A DNA stretch of 64,000 nucleotides from Hydractinia symbiolongicarpus (GCF_029227915.1 NC_079881.1:31473501-31537500); one strand, 5' to 3'. Counted from the first letter of the stretch, positions 1 to 12,272 are shown. Made by a program: numbers and translations. Notes: generated by a model not told the origin, from the sequence alone.

Positions 1-1076
1 AATCATGTCAAATTAAAAAGAATGTTATTTCTTGGAGTCCACTTGTCTCACTTATAACATTTTCAAGATCACCGTCCATAATCAGTTCAATTAAGTACCA
101 CAGTCAATTGTTTTACTGTTAAAAGCCATACAACCTAGTAATACCGGAAAAATAGCACGAAATACATGTTGGTACGAATATGTAACTCAACCGTTGTAAC
201 TCAAACGGATTGATACTGTTAGAAAGACAATGAAATGTAGTTTTTGAAGCTGTCGCTATTTCTTCAGCGCGCTATAACGGCTAGGATTGGTCCCACAGTA
301 AAGAATGACTTATTTATCTAAATTCTTAAATGAAGCGCTGCCACAGCGCCCAGTGCAATCGCTAAGTTCCGGCAATCATGTCAAATTAGGAAGAATGTTA
401 TTTCTTGGAGACCAATTGTCTCATTTTAACATTTATAAGGTCACATACCATAATCATTTTAATTAAGTCCCACATTCAATCGTTTCACTGTTAAAAGCCA
501 TACAACCTAGTAGTACCGGAAAAATATCGCTAAATACATGTTGGTACGAATATGTGACGCAACCGTTGTAACTGAAGTGGATTGATACCGTTAGAAAGTC
601 AATGAAATGTACTTTTTGAAACTTTTGCTATTTCTTCAGCGCGCGATAACGGCTAGGATTGGTCCCACAGTAAAGAATGACTCATTTATCTAAATTCTTA
701 AATGAAGCGCTACCACAGCGTCCAATGTAATCGCTGAGTTCCGGCAATCATGTCAAATTAGGAAGAATGTTATTTCTTGGAGTCCACTTTTCTCACTTAT
801 AACATTTTCAATATCACAGTCCATAATCAGTTCAATTAAGTACCACAGTCAATTGTTTCACTGTTAAAAGCCATACAACCTAGTAATACCGGAAAAATAG
901 CACGAAATACATGTTGGTACGAATATGTAACTCAACCGTTGTAACTCAAACGTATTGATACTGTTAGAAAGACAATGAATTGTAGTTTTTGAAGCTGTCG
1001 CTATTTCTTCAGCGCGCGATAACGGCTAGGATTGGTCCCACAGTAAAGAATGACTTATTTATATAAATTCTTAAAT

Positions 1077-3312
1077 GAAGTGCTACCACAGCGCCTAGTG
1101 TAATCGCTGAGTTCCGGCAATCATGTCAAATTGAGAAGAATGTTCGTTCTTGGAGTCCAATTTTCTCATTTATCACATTTATTAGATCACAGTCCAAAGT
1201 TTGTTCAAATAAGTCCCACAGTCAAACGTTTCAATGTTTAAAGCGATGCAGCCTAGTAATATCAGAAAAATATCGCTAAAAACATGTTGGTACGAATAGG
1301 TGACACAACCGTTGTAATTCAAAGGGACTGACACCGTTAGAAAGTCAATGAAATGTAGTTTTTTAAACTGTCGCTATTTCTTCAGCGCGCGATAACGGCT
1401 ACGATTGGTCCCGCAGTAAAAAATGACTTTTTTATCTTAATTTTTATGTGAAGCGCTACCACAGCGCCCAGGGTAATCGCTGAGCTTCGGCAATCATTTC
1501 AAATTAAGAAGAATGCTATTTCTTGGAGTCCACTTGTCTCACTTATAACATTTATAAGGTCAAAGTCCAAAATCAGTTCAATTTAGTACCACAGTCAATC
1601 GTTTCACTGTTAAAAGCGATGCAACCTAGTATTATCAACACAATATCGCAAAATACATGTTGGTACAAATATGTGACCCAACCGTTGTAACTTAAACGGA
1701 CTGACACCGTTAGAATCTTAATGAAATGTAGTTTTTGAAACTGTCAATATTTCTTCAGTGCGCGATAACGGCTAGGATTGGTCCCGCAGTAAAGAATGAC
1801 TCATTTATGTAAATTCTTAAATGAAGCGCTACCACAGCGCCCAGTGTAGTCGCTGAGTTTCGGCAATCATGTCAAATTAGAAAGAATGTTATTTCTTGGA
1901 GTCCAATTGTCTCATTTTAACATGTATAAGGTCACAGACCATAATCATTTTAATTAAGTCCCACATTCAATCGTTTCACTGTTAAAAGCCATACAACCTA
2001 GTAGTACCGGAAAAATATCGCTAAATACATGTTGGTACGAATATGTGACGCAACCGTTGTAACTAAAGTGGATTGATACCGTTAGAAAGTCAATGAAATG
2101 TAGTTTTTGAAACTGTCGCTATTTCTTCAGCACGCGATAACGGCTAGGATTGGTCCCACAGTAAAGAATGACTCATTTATCTAAATTCTTAAATGAAGTG
2201 CTACCACAGCGCCCAGTGTAATCGCTGAGTTCCGGCAATCATGTCAAATTAGAAAGAATGTTATTTCTTGGAGTCCACTTGTCTCACTTATCACATTTAT
2301 CAGGTCACAGTCCAAAGTTAGTTCAATTAAGTCCCACAGTCAAACGTTTCATTGTTTAAAGCGATGCAGCCTAGTAATATCAGAAAAATATCGCTAAAAA
2401 TATGTTGGTACGAATAGGTGACCCAACCGTTGAAACTCAAAGGGACTGACACCGTTAGAAAGTCAATAAAATGTAGTTTTTGAAACTGTCGCTATTTCTT
2501 CAGCGCGCGCTAACGGCTAGGATTGGTCCCACAGTAAAGAATGACTCATTTATCTAAATTCTTAAATGAAGCGCTACCACAGCGCCCAGTGTAATCGCTG
2601 AGTTCCGGCAATCATGTCAAATTGAAAAGAATGTTATTTATTGGAGTCCACTTGTCTCACTTATAACATTTTTAAGGTCACAGTCCATTATCAGTTCAAT
2701 TAAGTCCCACAGTGAATTGTTTCACTGTTAAAAGCCATACAACCTAGTAATACCGGAAAAATAGCACGAAATACATGTTGGTACGAAATTGTAACTCAAC
2801 CGTTGTAACTCAAACGGATTGATACTGTTAGAAAGACAATGAAATGTAGTTTTTGAAGCTGACGCTATTTCTTCAGCGCGCTATAACGGCTAGGATTGGT
2901 CCCACAGTAAAGAATGACTTATTTATCTAAATTCTTAAATGAAGCGCTACCACAGCGCCCAGTGTAATCGCTAAGTTCCGGCAATCATGTCAAATTAGGA
3001 AGAATGTTATTTCTTGGAGACCAATTGTCTCATTTTAACATTTATAAGGTCACAGACCATAATCATTTTAATTAAGTCCCACATTCAATCGTTTCACTGT
3101 TAAAAGCCATACAACCTAGCAGTACCGGAAAAATATCGCTAAATACATGTTGGTACGAATATGTGACGCAACCATTGTAACTGAAGTGGATTGATACTGT
3201 TAGAAAGTCAATGAAATGTACTTTTTGAAACTTTGGCTATTTCTTCAGCGAGCGATAACGGCTAGGATTGGTCCCACAGTAAAGAATGACTTATTTATAT
3301 AAATTCTTAAAT
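1077..3312 (+). repeat. Tandem duplication of 2,236 bp, copy 1
   Basis: Six monomers (1077, 1450, 1823, 2195, 2568, 2941) match the six at 3313-5548 with the same individual lengths. In reading the two copies side by side I found only isolated substitutions, for example CAGTGCGCG near 1757 against CAGCGCGCG near 3992, and GTTTAAAGCG against GTTAAAAGCG in the fourth monomer. Such similarity means a recent duplication or recent conversion. The duplication joint lies inside the last 60 bp of the monomer at 2941, where a B-type body runs into an A-type tail (TTATTTATATAAATTC). Confidence 0.92.
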
Positions 3313-5548
3313 GAAGTGCTACCACAGCGCCTAGTGTAATCGCTGAGTTCCGGCAATCATGTCAAATTGAGAAGAATGTTCGTTCTTGGAGTCCAATTTT
3401 CTCATTTATCACATTTATTAGATCACAGTCCAAAGTTTGTTCAAATAAGTCCCACAGTCAAACGTTTCAATGTTTAAAGCGATGCAGCCTAGTAATATCA
3501 GAAAAATATCGCTAAAAACATGTTGGTACGAATAGGTGACACAACCGTTGTAATTCAAAGGGACTGACACCGTTAGAAAGTCAATGAAATGTAGTTTTTT
3601 AAACTGTCGCTATTTCTTCAGCGCGCGATAACGGCTACGATTGGTCCCGCAGTAAAAAATGACTTTTTTATCTTAATTTTTATGTGAAGCGCTACCACAG
3701 CGCCCAGGGTAATCGCTGAGCTTCGGCAATCATTTCAAATTAAGAAGAATGCTATTTCTTGGAGTCCACTTGTCTCACTTATAACATTTATAAGGTCAAA
3801 GTCCAAAATCAGTTCAATTTAGTACCACAGTCAATCGTTTCACTGTTAAAAGCGATGCAACCTAGTATTATCAACACAATATCGCAAAATACATGTTGGT
3901 ACAAATATGTGACCCAACCGTTGTAACTTAAACGGACTGACACCGTTAGAATCTTAATGAAATGTAGTTTTTGAAACTGTCAATATTTCTTCAGCGCGCG
4001 ATAACGGCTAGGATTGGTCCCGCAGTAAAGAATGACTCATTTATGTAAATTCTTAAATGAAGCGCTACCACAGCGCCCAGTGTAGTCGCTGAGTTTCGGC
4101 AATCATGTCAAATTAGAAAGAATGTTATTTCTTGGAGTCCAATTGTCTCATTTTAACATGTATAAGGTCACAGACCATAATCATTTTAATTAAGTCCCAC
4201 ATTCAATCGTTTCACTGTTAAAAGCCATACAACCTAGTAGTACCGGAAAAATATCGCTAAATACATGTTGGTACGAATATGTGACGCAACCGTTGTAACT
4301 AAAGTGGATTGATACCGTTAGAAAGTCAATGAAATGTAGTTTTTGAAACTGTCGCTATTTCTTCAGCACGCGATAACGGCTAGGATTGGTCCCACAGTAA
4401 AGAATGACTCATTTATCTAAATTCTTAAATGAAGTGCTACCACAGCGCCCAGTGTAATCGCTGAGTTCCGGCAATCATGTCAAATTAGAAAGAATGTTAT
4501 TTCTTGGAGTCCACTTGTCTCACTTATCACATTTATCAGGTCACAGTCCAAAGTTAGTTCAATTAAGTCCCACAGTCAAACGTTTCATTGTTAAAAGCGA
4601 TGCAGCCTAGTAATATCAGAAAAATATCGCTAAAAATATGTTGGTACGAATAGGTGACCCAACCGTTGAAACTCAAAGGGACTGACACCGTTAGAAAGTC
4701 AATAAAATGTAGTTTTTGAAACTGTCGCTATTTCTTCAGCGCGCGCTAACGGCTAGGATTGGTCCCACAGTAAAGAATGACTCATTTATCTAAATTCTTA
4801 AATGAAGCGCTACCACAGCGCCCAGTGTAATCGCTGAGTTCCGGCAATCATGTCAAATTGAAAAGAATGTTATTTATTGGAGTCCACTTGTCTCACTTAT
4901 AACATTTTTAAGGTCACAGTCCATTATCAGTTCAATTAAGTCCCACAGTGAATTGTTTCACTGTTAAAAGCCATACAACCTAGTAATACCGGAAAAATAG
5001 CACGAAATACATGTTGGTACGAAATTGTAACTCAACCGTTGTAACTCAAACGGATTGATACTGTTAGAAAGACAATGAAATGTAGTTTTTGAAGCTGACG
5101 CTATTTCTTCAGCGCGCTATAACGGCTAGGATTGGTCCCACAGTAAAGAATGACTTATTTATCTAAATTCTTAAATGAAGCGCTACCACAGCGCCCAGTG
5201 TAATCGCTAAGTTCCGGCAATCATGTCAAATTAGGAAGAATGTTATTTCTTGGAGACCAATTGTCTCATTTTAACATTTATAAGGTCACAGACCATAATC
5301 ATTTTAATTAAGTCCCACATTCAATCGTTTCACTGTTAAAAGCCATACAACCTAGCAGTACCGGAAAAATATCGCTAAATACATGTTGGTACGAATATGT
5401 GACGCAACCATTGTAACTGAAGTGGATTGATACTGTTAGAAAGTCAATGAAATGTACTTTTTGAAACTTTGGCTATTTCTTCAGCGAGCGATAACGGCTA
5501 GGATTGGTCCCACAGTAAAGAATGACTCATTTATCTAAATTCTTAAAT
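3313..5548 (+). repeat. Tandem duplication of 2,236 bp, copy 2
   Basis: This is the second copy of the six-monomer unit (starts 3313, 3686, 4059, 4431, 4804, 5177). Its last monomer ends with the B-type tail ACTCATTTATCTAAATTC and leads into an A monomer at 5549. That appears to be the original arrangement, unlike the end of copy 1. The contrast fixes the direction of change: copy 1 to copy 2 is the recombinant join. Confidence 0.92.
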
Positions 5549-7039
5549 GAAGCGCTACCACAGCGTCCAATGTAATCGCTGAGTTCCGGCAATCATGTCA
5601 AATTAAAAAGAATGTTATTTCTTGGAGTCCACTTGTCTCACTTATAACATTTTCAATATCACAGTCCATAATCAGTTCAATAAAGTACCACAGTCAATTG
5701 TTTCACTGTTAAAAGCCATACAACCTAGTAAAACCGGAAAAATAGCACGAAATACATGTTGGTACGAATATGTAACTCAACCGTTGTAACTCAAACGTAT
5801 TGATACTGTTAGAAAGACAATGAAATGTAGTTTTTGAAGCTGTCGCTATTTCTTCAGCGTGCGATAACGGCTAGGATTGGTCCCACAGTAAAGAATGACT
5901 TATTTATATAAATTCTTAAATGAAGCGCTACCACAGCGCCTAGTGTAATCGCTGAGTTCCGGCAATCATGTCAAATTGAGAAGAATGTTCGTTCTTGGAG
6001 TCCAATTTTCTCATTTATCACATTTATTAGATCACAGTCCAAAGTTTGTTCAAATAAGTCCCACAGTCAAACGTTTCAATGTTTAAAGCGATGCAGCCTA
6101 GTAATATCAGAAAAATATCGCTAAAAACATGTTGGTACGAATAGGTGACACAACCGTTGTAACTCAAAGGGACTGACACCGTTAGAAAGTCAATGAAATG
6201 TAGTTTTTGAAACTGTCGCTATTTCTTCAGCGCGCGACAACGGCTACGATTGGTCCCGCAGTAAAAAATGACTTTTTTATCTTAATTTTTATGTGAAGCG
6301 CTACCACAGCGCCCAGTGTAATCGCTGAGCTTCGGCAATCATTTCAAATTAAGAAGAATGCTATTTCTTGGAGTCCACTTGTCTCACTTATAACATTTAT
6401 AAGGTCAAAGTCCAAAATCAGTTCAATTTAGTACCACAGTCAATCGTTTCACTGTTAAAAGCGATGCAACCTAGTATTATCAAAACAGTATCGCAAAATA
6501 CATGTTGGTACAAATATGTGACCCAACCGTTGTAACTTAAACGGACTGACACCGTTAGAATCTTAATGAAATGTAGTTTTTGAAACTGTCAATATTTCTT
6601 CAGCGCGCGATAACGGCTAGGATTGGTCCCGCAGTAAAGAATGACTCATTTATGTAAATTCTTAAATGAAGCGCTACCACAGCGCCCAGTGTAGTCGCTG
6701 AGTTTCGGCAATCATGTCAAATTAGAAAGAATGTTATTTCTTGGAGTCCAATTGTCTCATTTTAACATGTATAAGGTCACATACCATAATCATTTTAATT
6801 AAGTCCCACATTCAATCGTTTCACTGTTAAAAGACATACAACCTAGTAGTACCGGAAAAATATCGCTAAATACATGTTGGTACGAATATGTGACGCAACC
6901 GTTGTAACTAAAGTGGATTGATACCGTTAGAAAGTCAATGAAATGTAGTTTTTGAAACTGTCGCTATTTCTTCAGCACGCGATAACGGCTAGGATTGGTC
7001 CCACAGTAAAGAATGACTCATTTATCTAAATTCTTAAAT

Positions 7040-7412
7040 GAAGCGCTACCACAGCGCCCAGTGTAATCGCTGAGTTCCGGCAATCATGTCAAATTGAAAA
7101 GAATGTTATTTATTGGAGTCCACTTGTCTCACTTATAACATTTTTAAGGTCACAGTCCATTATCAGTTCAATTAAGTCCCACAGTGAATTGTTTCACTGT
7201 TAAAAGCCAAACAACCTAGTAATACCGGAAAAATATCGCTAAATACATGTTGGTACGAATATGTGACGCAACCATTGTAACTGAAGTGGATTGATACCGT
7301 TAGAAAGTCAATGAAATGTACTTTTTGAAACTTTCGCTATTTCTTCAGCGAGCGATAACGGCTAGGATTGGTCCCACAGTAAAGAATGACTCATTTATCT
7401 AAATTCTTAAAT
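7040..7412 (+). repeat. A/B hybrid monomer
   Basis: The first part matches the A monomers at 2568 and 4804 (GTTATTTATTGGAGTCC, CCATTATCAG). The second part matches the B monomers at 2941 and 5177 (ATATCGCTAAATAC, GTGACGCAACCATTG, CAGCGAGCG). The switch falls between about 7221 and 7234. The G monomer that precedes A in copies 1 and 2 (2195, 4431) is also missing here. The simplest reading is fusion of neighbouring A and B monomers by unequal exchange with loss of one repeat length, plus loss of the G monomer. Confidence 0.85.
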
Positions 7413-8093
7413 AAAGCGCTACCACAGCGCCCAGTGTAATCGCTGAGTTTCGGCAATCATGTCAAATTAAAAAGAATGTTATTTCTTGGAGTCCACTTGT
7501 CTCACTTATAACATTTTTAAGATCACAATCCATAATCAGTTCAATTAAGTACCACAGTCAATTGCCTCACTGGTAAAATCCATACAACCTAGTAATACCG
7601 GAAAAATAGCACGAAATATATGTTGGTACGAATATGTAACTCAACCGTTGTAACTCAAACGTATTGATACTGTTAGAAAGACAATAAAATGTAGTTTTTG
7701 AAGCTGTCGTTATTTCTTCAGCGCGCGATAACGGCTAGGATTGGTCCCACAGTAAAGAATGACTTATTTATCTAAATTCTTAAATGAAGCGCTACCACAG
7801 CGCCCAGTGTAATCGCTGAGTTCCAGCAATCATGTCAAATTGAGAAGAATGTTGTTTCTTGGAGTCCAATTTTCTCATTTATCACATTTATTAGACCACA
7901 GTCCAAAGTTTGTTTAATTAAGTCCCTCAGTCAATCGTTTCATTGCTAAAAGCGATGCAGCGTAGTAATATCAAAACAAATATCGCTAAATACATGTTGG
8001 TACGAATATGTTACCCAACCGTTGTAACTCAAACGGACTGACACCGTTAAAAAGTCAATGAAATGTAGTTTTTGAAACTGACTCTCTTTCTTC

Positions 8094-8103
8094 AGCGCGC
8101 GCT
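8094..8103. other. Representative 10-bp palindrome AGCGCGCGCT
   Basis: C-type monomers carry the perfect palindrome AGCGCGCGCT near +308. In the other classes the same place reads AGCGCGCGATAACGG or GGCGCGCGATAACGG, which keeps the GCGCGC core only. With the monomer-start inverted repeat it gives the monomer two GC-rich islands about 65 bp apart in otherwise A+T-rich DNA. Confidence 0.75.
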
Positions 8104-8236
8104 AACGGCTAGGATTGGTCCCACAGTAAAAAATGACTTTTTTTTAGCCTAATGCTTAAATGAAGCGCTACCACAGCGCCCAGTGTAATCGCTGAGTTCC
8201 GGCAATCTCGTCAAATTAAGAAGAATGTTATTTCTC

Positions 8237-8253
8237 GGAGACAAATTGTCTCC
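8237..8253. other. Representative class-D dyad GGAGACAA-A-TTGTCTCC
   Basis: This is a near-perfect palindrome with 8-bp arms around one base at about +75 of class D monomers (8162, 9657, 11152, 12273, 13768, 16009, about 17116, 21598, 22720). A related form, GGAGACCAATTGTCTCC, with 6-bp arms, occurs in D monomers such as 14887, 24213, 35805 and 37301. Other classes have only part of it (GGAGTCCAATTGTCTC). It is class-specific, so any binding role would mark D monomers alone; that is inference. Confidence 0.7.
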
Positions 8254-8910
8254 TTTATCACATTTATCAGGTGACAGTCCAAAGTTAGTTCAATTAAGTT
8301 CCACAATCAATCGTTTCATAGTTAAAAGCGATGCAACCTAGTAATATCAGAAAGATATCCCTAAATACATGTTGGTACGAGTATGTGACCCAACCGTTGT
8401 AACTCAAACGGGCTGACACCGTTAGAATGTCAATGAATTGTAGTTTTTGAAACTGACGCTATTTCTTTGGCGCGCGATAACGGATAGGATTGGTCTCACA
8501 GTAAAGAATGACTTATTTATCTAACTTTTTAAATGAAGCGCTACGACATCGCCCAGTGTAATCGCTGAGTTTCGGCAATCCCGTCAAAATAAGAAGAATG
8601 TTATTTCTTGGAGTCCAATTGTCTCATTTATCACATTTTCAAGATCACAGTCCATAATCAGTTGAATTAAGTACCACAGTCAAATGTTTCACTGTTAAAA
8701 GCCATACAACCTAGTAATACCGGAAAAATAGCACGAAATACATGTTGGTACGAATATGTAACTCAACCGTTGTAACTCAAACGTATTGATACTGTTAGAA
8801 AGACAATGAAATGTAGTTTTTGAAGCTGTCGCTATTTCTTCAGCGCGCGATAACGGCTAGGATTGGTCCCACAGTAAAGAATGACTTATTTATCTAAATT
8901 CTTAAATGAA

Positions 8911-8925
8911 GCGCTACCACAGCGC
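8911..8925. other. Representative monomer-start inverted repeat GCGCT-5 nt-AGCGC
   Basis: GCGCT, loop ACCAC, AGCGC forms a perfect 5-bp inverted repeat at +3 to +17 of the monomer. It is kept in most monomers of all classes, including D forms with a CGAC or similar loop. Exceptions seen are GACATCGCC in some D-to-A junctions (8535, 11525, 12646), ACACCAGCGTCC (38414, 41773, 45135), the 7-bp deletions at 38047 and 41406, and the loss near 17116. It could be a protein-binding dyad or simply the conserved GC-rich patch; no function is demonstrated. Confidence 0.7.
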
Positions 8926-10029
8926 CCAGTGTAATCGCTGAGTTCCGGCAATCATGTCAAATTGAAAAGAATGTTGTTTCTTGGAGTCCAATGTTCTCAT
9001 TTATCACATTTATTAGATCACAGTCCAAAGTTTGTTCAATTAAGTCCCACAGTCAATCGTTTCATTGCTAAAAGCGATGCAGCCTAGTAATATCAAAACA
9101 AATATCGCTAAATACATGTTGGTACGAATATGTGACCCAACCATTGTAACTCAAATGGACTGACACCGTTAGAAAGTCAATGAAATGTAGTTTTTGAAAC
9201 TGACGCTATTTTTTTGGCGCGCGATAACGGATAGGATTGATCTCACAGTAAAGAATGACTTATTTATCTAACTTTTTAAATGAAGCGCTACCACAGCGCC
9301 CAGTGTAATCGCTGAGTTCCGGCAATCCCATCAAAATAAGAAGAATGTTATTTCTTGGATTCCAATTGTCTCATTTATCACATTTATCAGGTCACAGTCC
9401 AAAGTTAGTTCAATTAACTCCCACAGTCAATCGTTTCATTGTTAAAAGCGATGCAACCTAGTAATATCAGAAATATATTGCTAAACACATGTTGGTATGA
9501 ATGGGTGACCCAACCGTTGTAACTCAAAAGGGCTGACACCGTTAAAAAGTCAATGAAATGTAGTTTTTGAAACTGTCGCTATTTCTTCAGCGCGCGCTAA
9601 CGGCTAGGATTGGTCCCACAGTAAAAAATGACTTTTTTTTAGCCTAATGCTTAAATGAAGCGCTACCACAGCGCCCAGTGTAATCGCTGAGTTCCGGCAA
9701 TCTCGTCAAATTAAGAAGAATGTTATTTCTCGGAGACAAATTGTCTCCTTTATCACATTTATCAGGTGACAGTCCAAAGTTAGTTCAATTAAGTTCCACA
9801 ATCAATCGTTTCATAGTTAAAAGCGATGCAACCTAGTAATATCAGAAAGATATCCCTAAATACATGTTGGTACGAGTATGTGACCCAACCGTTGTAACTC
9901 AAACGGGCTGACACCGTTAGAATGTCAATGAATTGTAGTTTTTGAAACTGACGCTATTTCTTTGGCGCGCGATAACGGATAGGATTGGTTTCACAGTAAA
10001 GAATGACTTATTTATCTAACTTTTTAAAT

Positions 10030-10402
10030 GAAGCGCTACGACATCGCCCAGTGTAATCGCTGAGTTTCGCCAATCCCGTCAAAATAAGAAGAATGTTATT
10101 TCTTGGAGTCCAATTGTCTCATTTATCACATTTTCAAGATCACAGTCCATAATCAGTTGAATTAAGTACCACAGTCAAATGTTTCACTGTTAAAAGCCAT
10201 ACAACCTAGTAATACCGGAAAAATAGCACGAAATACATGTTGGTACGAATATGTAACTCAACCGTTGTAACTCAAACGTATTGATACTGTTAGAAAGTCA
10301 ATGAAATGTACTTTTTGAAACTTTCGCTATTTCTTCAGCGAGCGATAACGGCTAGGATTGGTCCCACAGTAAAGAATGACTCATTTATCTAAATTCTTAA
10401 AT
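10030..10402 (+). repeat. A/B hybrid monomer
   Basis: The monomer begins as the D-linked A type (CCCGTCAAAATAAG, CAGTTGAATTAAG, AATAGCACGAAATAC). After the shared GATACTGTTAGAAAG near 10294 it changes to a B tail (TCAATGAAATGTAC, GAAACTTTCGC, CAGCGAGCG). It is followed by the A monomer with the CACTGG variant, as the B-ended hybrid at 7040 is followed by 7413. The hybrid therefore marks the join that created the 2,990-bp repetition. Confidence 0.82.
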
Positions 10403-11897
10403 AAAGCGCTACCACAGCGCCCAGTGTAATCGCTGAGTTTCGGCAATCATGTCAAATTAAAAAGAATGTTATTTCTTGGAGTCCACTTGTCTCACTTATA
10501 ACATTTTTAAGATCACAATCCATAATCAGTTCAATTAAGTACCACAGTCAATTGCTTCACTGGTAAAATCCATACAACCTAGTAATACCGGAAAAATAGC
10601 ACGAAATATATGTTGGTACGAATATGTAACTCAACCGTTGTAACTCAAACGTATTGATACTGTTAGAAAGACAATAAAATGTAGTTTTTGAAGCTGTCGT
10701 TATTTCTTCAGCGCGCGATAACGGCTAGGATTGGTCCCACAGTAAAGAATGACTTATTTATCTAAATTCTTAAATGAAGCGCTACCACAGCGCCCAGTGT
10801 AATCGCTGAGTTCCAGCAATCATGTCAAATTGAGAAGAATGTTGTTTCTTGGAGTCCAATTTTCTCATTTATCACATTTATTAGACCACAGTCCAAAGTT
10901 TGTTCAATTAAGTCCCTCAGTCAATCGTTTCATTGCTAAAAGCGATGCAGCGTAGTAATATCAAAACAAATATCGCTAAATACATGTTGGTACGAATATG
11001 TTACCCAACCGTTGTAACTCAAACGGACTGACACCGTTAAAAAGTCAATGAAATGTAGTTTTTGAAACTGACTCTCTTTCTTCAGCGCGCGCTAACGGCT
11101 AGGATTGGTCCCACAGTAAAAAATGACTTTTTTTTAGCCTAATGCTTAAATGAAGCGCTACCACAGCGCCCAGTGTAATCGCTGAGTTCCGGCAATCTCG
11201 TCAAATTAAGAAGAATGTTATTTCTCGGAGACAAATTGTCTCCTTTATCACATTTATCAGGTGACAGTCCAAAGTTAGTTCAATTAAGTTCCACAATCAA
11301 TCGTTTCATAGTTAAAAGCGATGCAACCTAGTAATATCAGAAAGATATCCCTAAATACATGTTGGTACGAGTATGTGACCCAACCGTTGTAACTCAAACG
11401 GGCTGACACCGTTAGAATGTCAATGAATTGTAGTTTTTGAAACTGACGCTATTTCTTTGGCGCGCGATAACGGATAGGATTGGTCTCACACTAAAGAATG
11501 ACTTATTTATCTAACTTTTTAAATGAAGCGCTACGACATCGCCCAGTGTAATCGCTGAGTTTCGGCAATCCCGTCAAAATAAGAAGAATGTTATTTCTTG
11601 GAGTCCAATTGTCTCATTTATCACATTTTCAAGATCACAGTCCATAATCAGTTGAATTAAGTACCACAGTCAAATGTTTCACTGTTAAAAGCCATACAAC
11701 CTAGTAATACCGGAAAAATAGCACGAAATACATGTTGGTACGAATATGTAACTCAACCGTTGTAACTCAAACGTATTGATACTGTTAGAAAGACAATGAA
11801 ATGTAGTTTTTGAAGCTGTCGCTATTTCTTCAGCGCGCGATAACGGGTAGGATTGGTCCCACAGTAAAGAATGACTTATTTATCTAAATTCTTAAAT

Positions 11898-12272
11898 GAA
11901 GCGCTACCACAGCGCCCAGTGTAATCGCTGAGTTCCGGCAATCATGTCAAATTGAAAAGAATGTTATTTCTTGGATTTCAATTGTCTCATTTATCACATT
12001 TATCAGGTCACAGTCCAAAGTTAGTTCAATTAACTCCCACAGTCAATCGTTTCATTGTTAAAAGCGATGCAACCTAGTAATATCAGAAATATATTGCTAA
12101 ACACATGTTGGTACGAATATGTGACCCAACCATTGTAACTCAAATGGACTGACACCGTTAAAAAGTCAATGAAATGTAGTTTTTGAAACTGACGCTATTT
12201 CTTCAGCGCGCGCTAACGGCTAGGATTGGTCCCACAGTATAAAATGACTTTTTTTTAGCCTAATGCTTAAAT
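11898..12272 (+). repeat. C/E/C mosaic monomer
   Basis: The start is C type (ATGTCAAATTGAAAAG). The middle is E type (TTGGATTTC, TTAACTCCC, ATATATTGCTAAACACATG). The 3' part returns to C features (ACGAATATGTGACCC, TCAAATGGACTGAC). Two switches in one monomer suggest a short conversion tract, or an E monomer recombined on both sides. Confidence 0.75.

Larger units (their letters stand above)
1..7412 (+). repeat. Block I: 6/7-monomer higher-order repeat
   Basis: Monomer starts and classes: partial A at 1, then 332 B, 704 A, 1077 C-like, 1450 G, 1823 B, 2195 G, 2568 A, 2941 B, 3313 C-like, 3686 G, 4059 B, 4431 G, 4804 A, 5177 B, 5549 A, 5922 C-like, 6295 G, 6668 B, 7040 A/B hybrid. The C-like monomers share GTTCGTTCTTGG, and the G monomers at 1450, 3686 and 6295 share GAGCTTCGGCAATC and a GTATTATCAA variant. 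The unit beginning at the C-like monomer repeats at 2,236 bp (1077 to 3313) and then at 2,609 bp (3313 to 5922), which is six then seven monomers. The difference is an A monomer like 704 or 5549 that is absent between 2941 and 3313. The third copy is more diverged and has lost monomers at its right end. Confidence 0.93.

Noticed and set aside
283-300. Pol III promoter or tRNA-derived repeat (GGCTAGGATTGGTCCCAC)
   Set aside because: It does not match the tRNA B-box consensus, no A box lies upstream at the right distance, and no tRNA fold is visible.
1077-5548. Assembly artefact as the cause of the near-identical duplications
   Set aside because: Each copy pair has its own substitutions and a readable class-switch joint, which argues for real duplication. 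It cannot be excluded without reads, so it is kept as a check and not as the call.
8577-8592. CENP-B box (TTCG followed by a CGGG-type half)
   Set aside because: TTTCGGCAATCCCGTC has the TTCG half but lacks the required A and the CGGG half at the right spacing. I found no match in the monomers I checked; a pattern scan of both strands would settle it.
9631-9641. T8 tract in C monomers as a terminator
   Set aside because: No gene or stem lies upstream that it could serve. It is a class-diagnostic length-variable tract.
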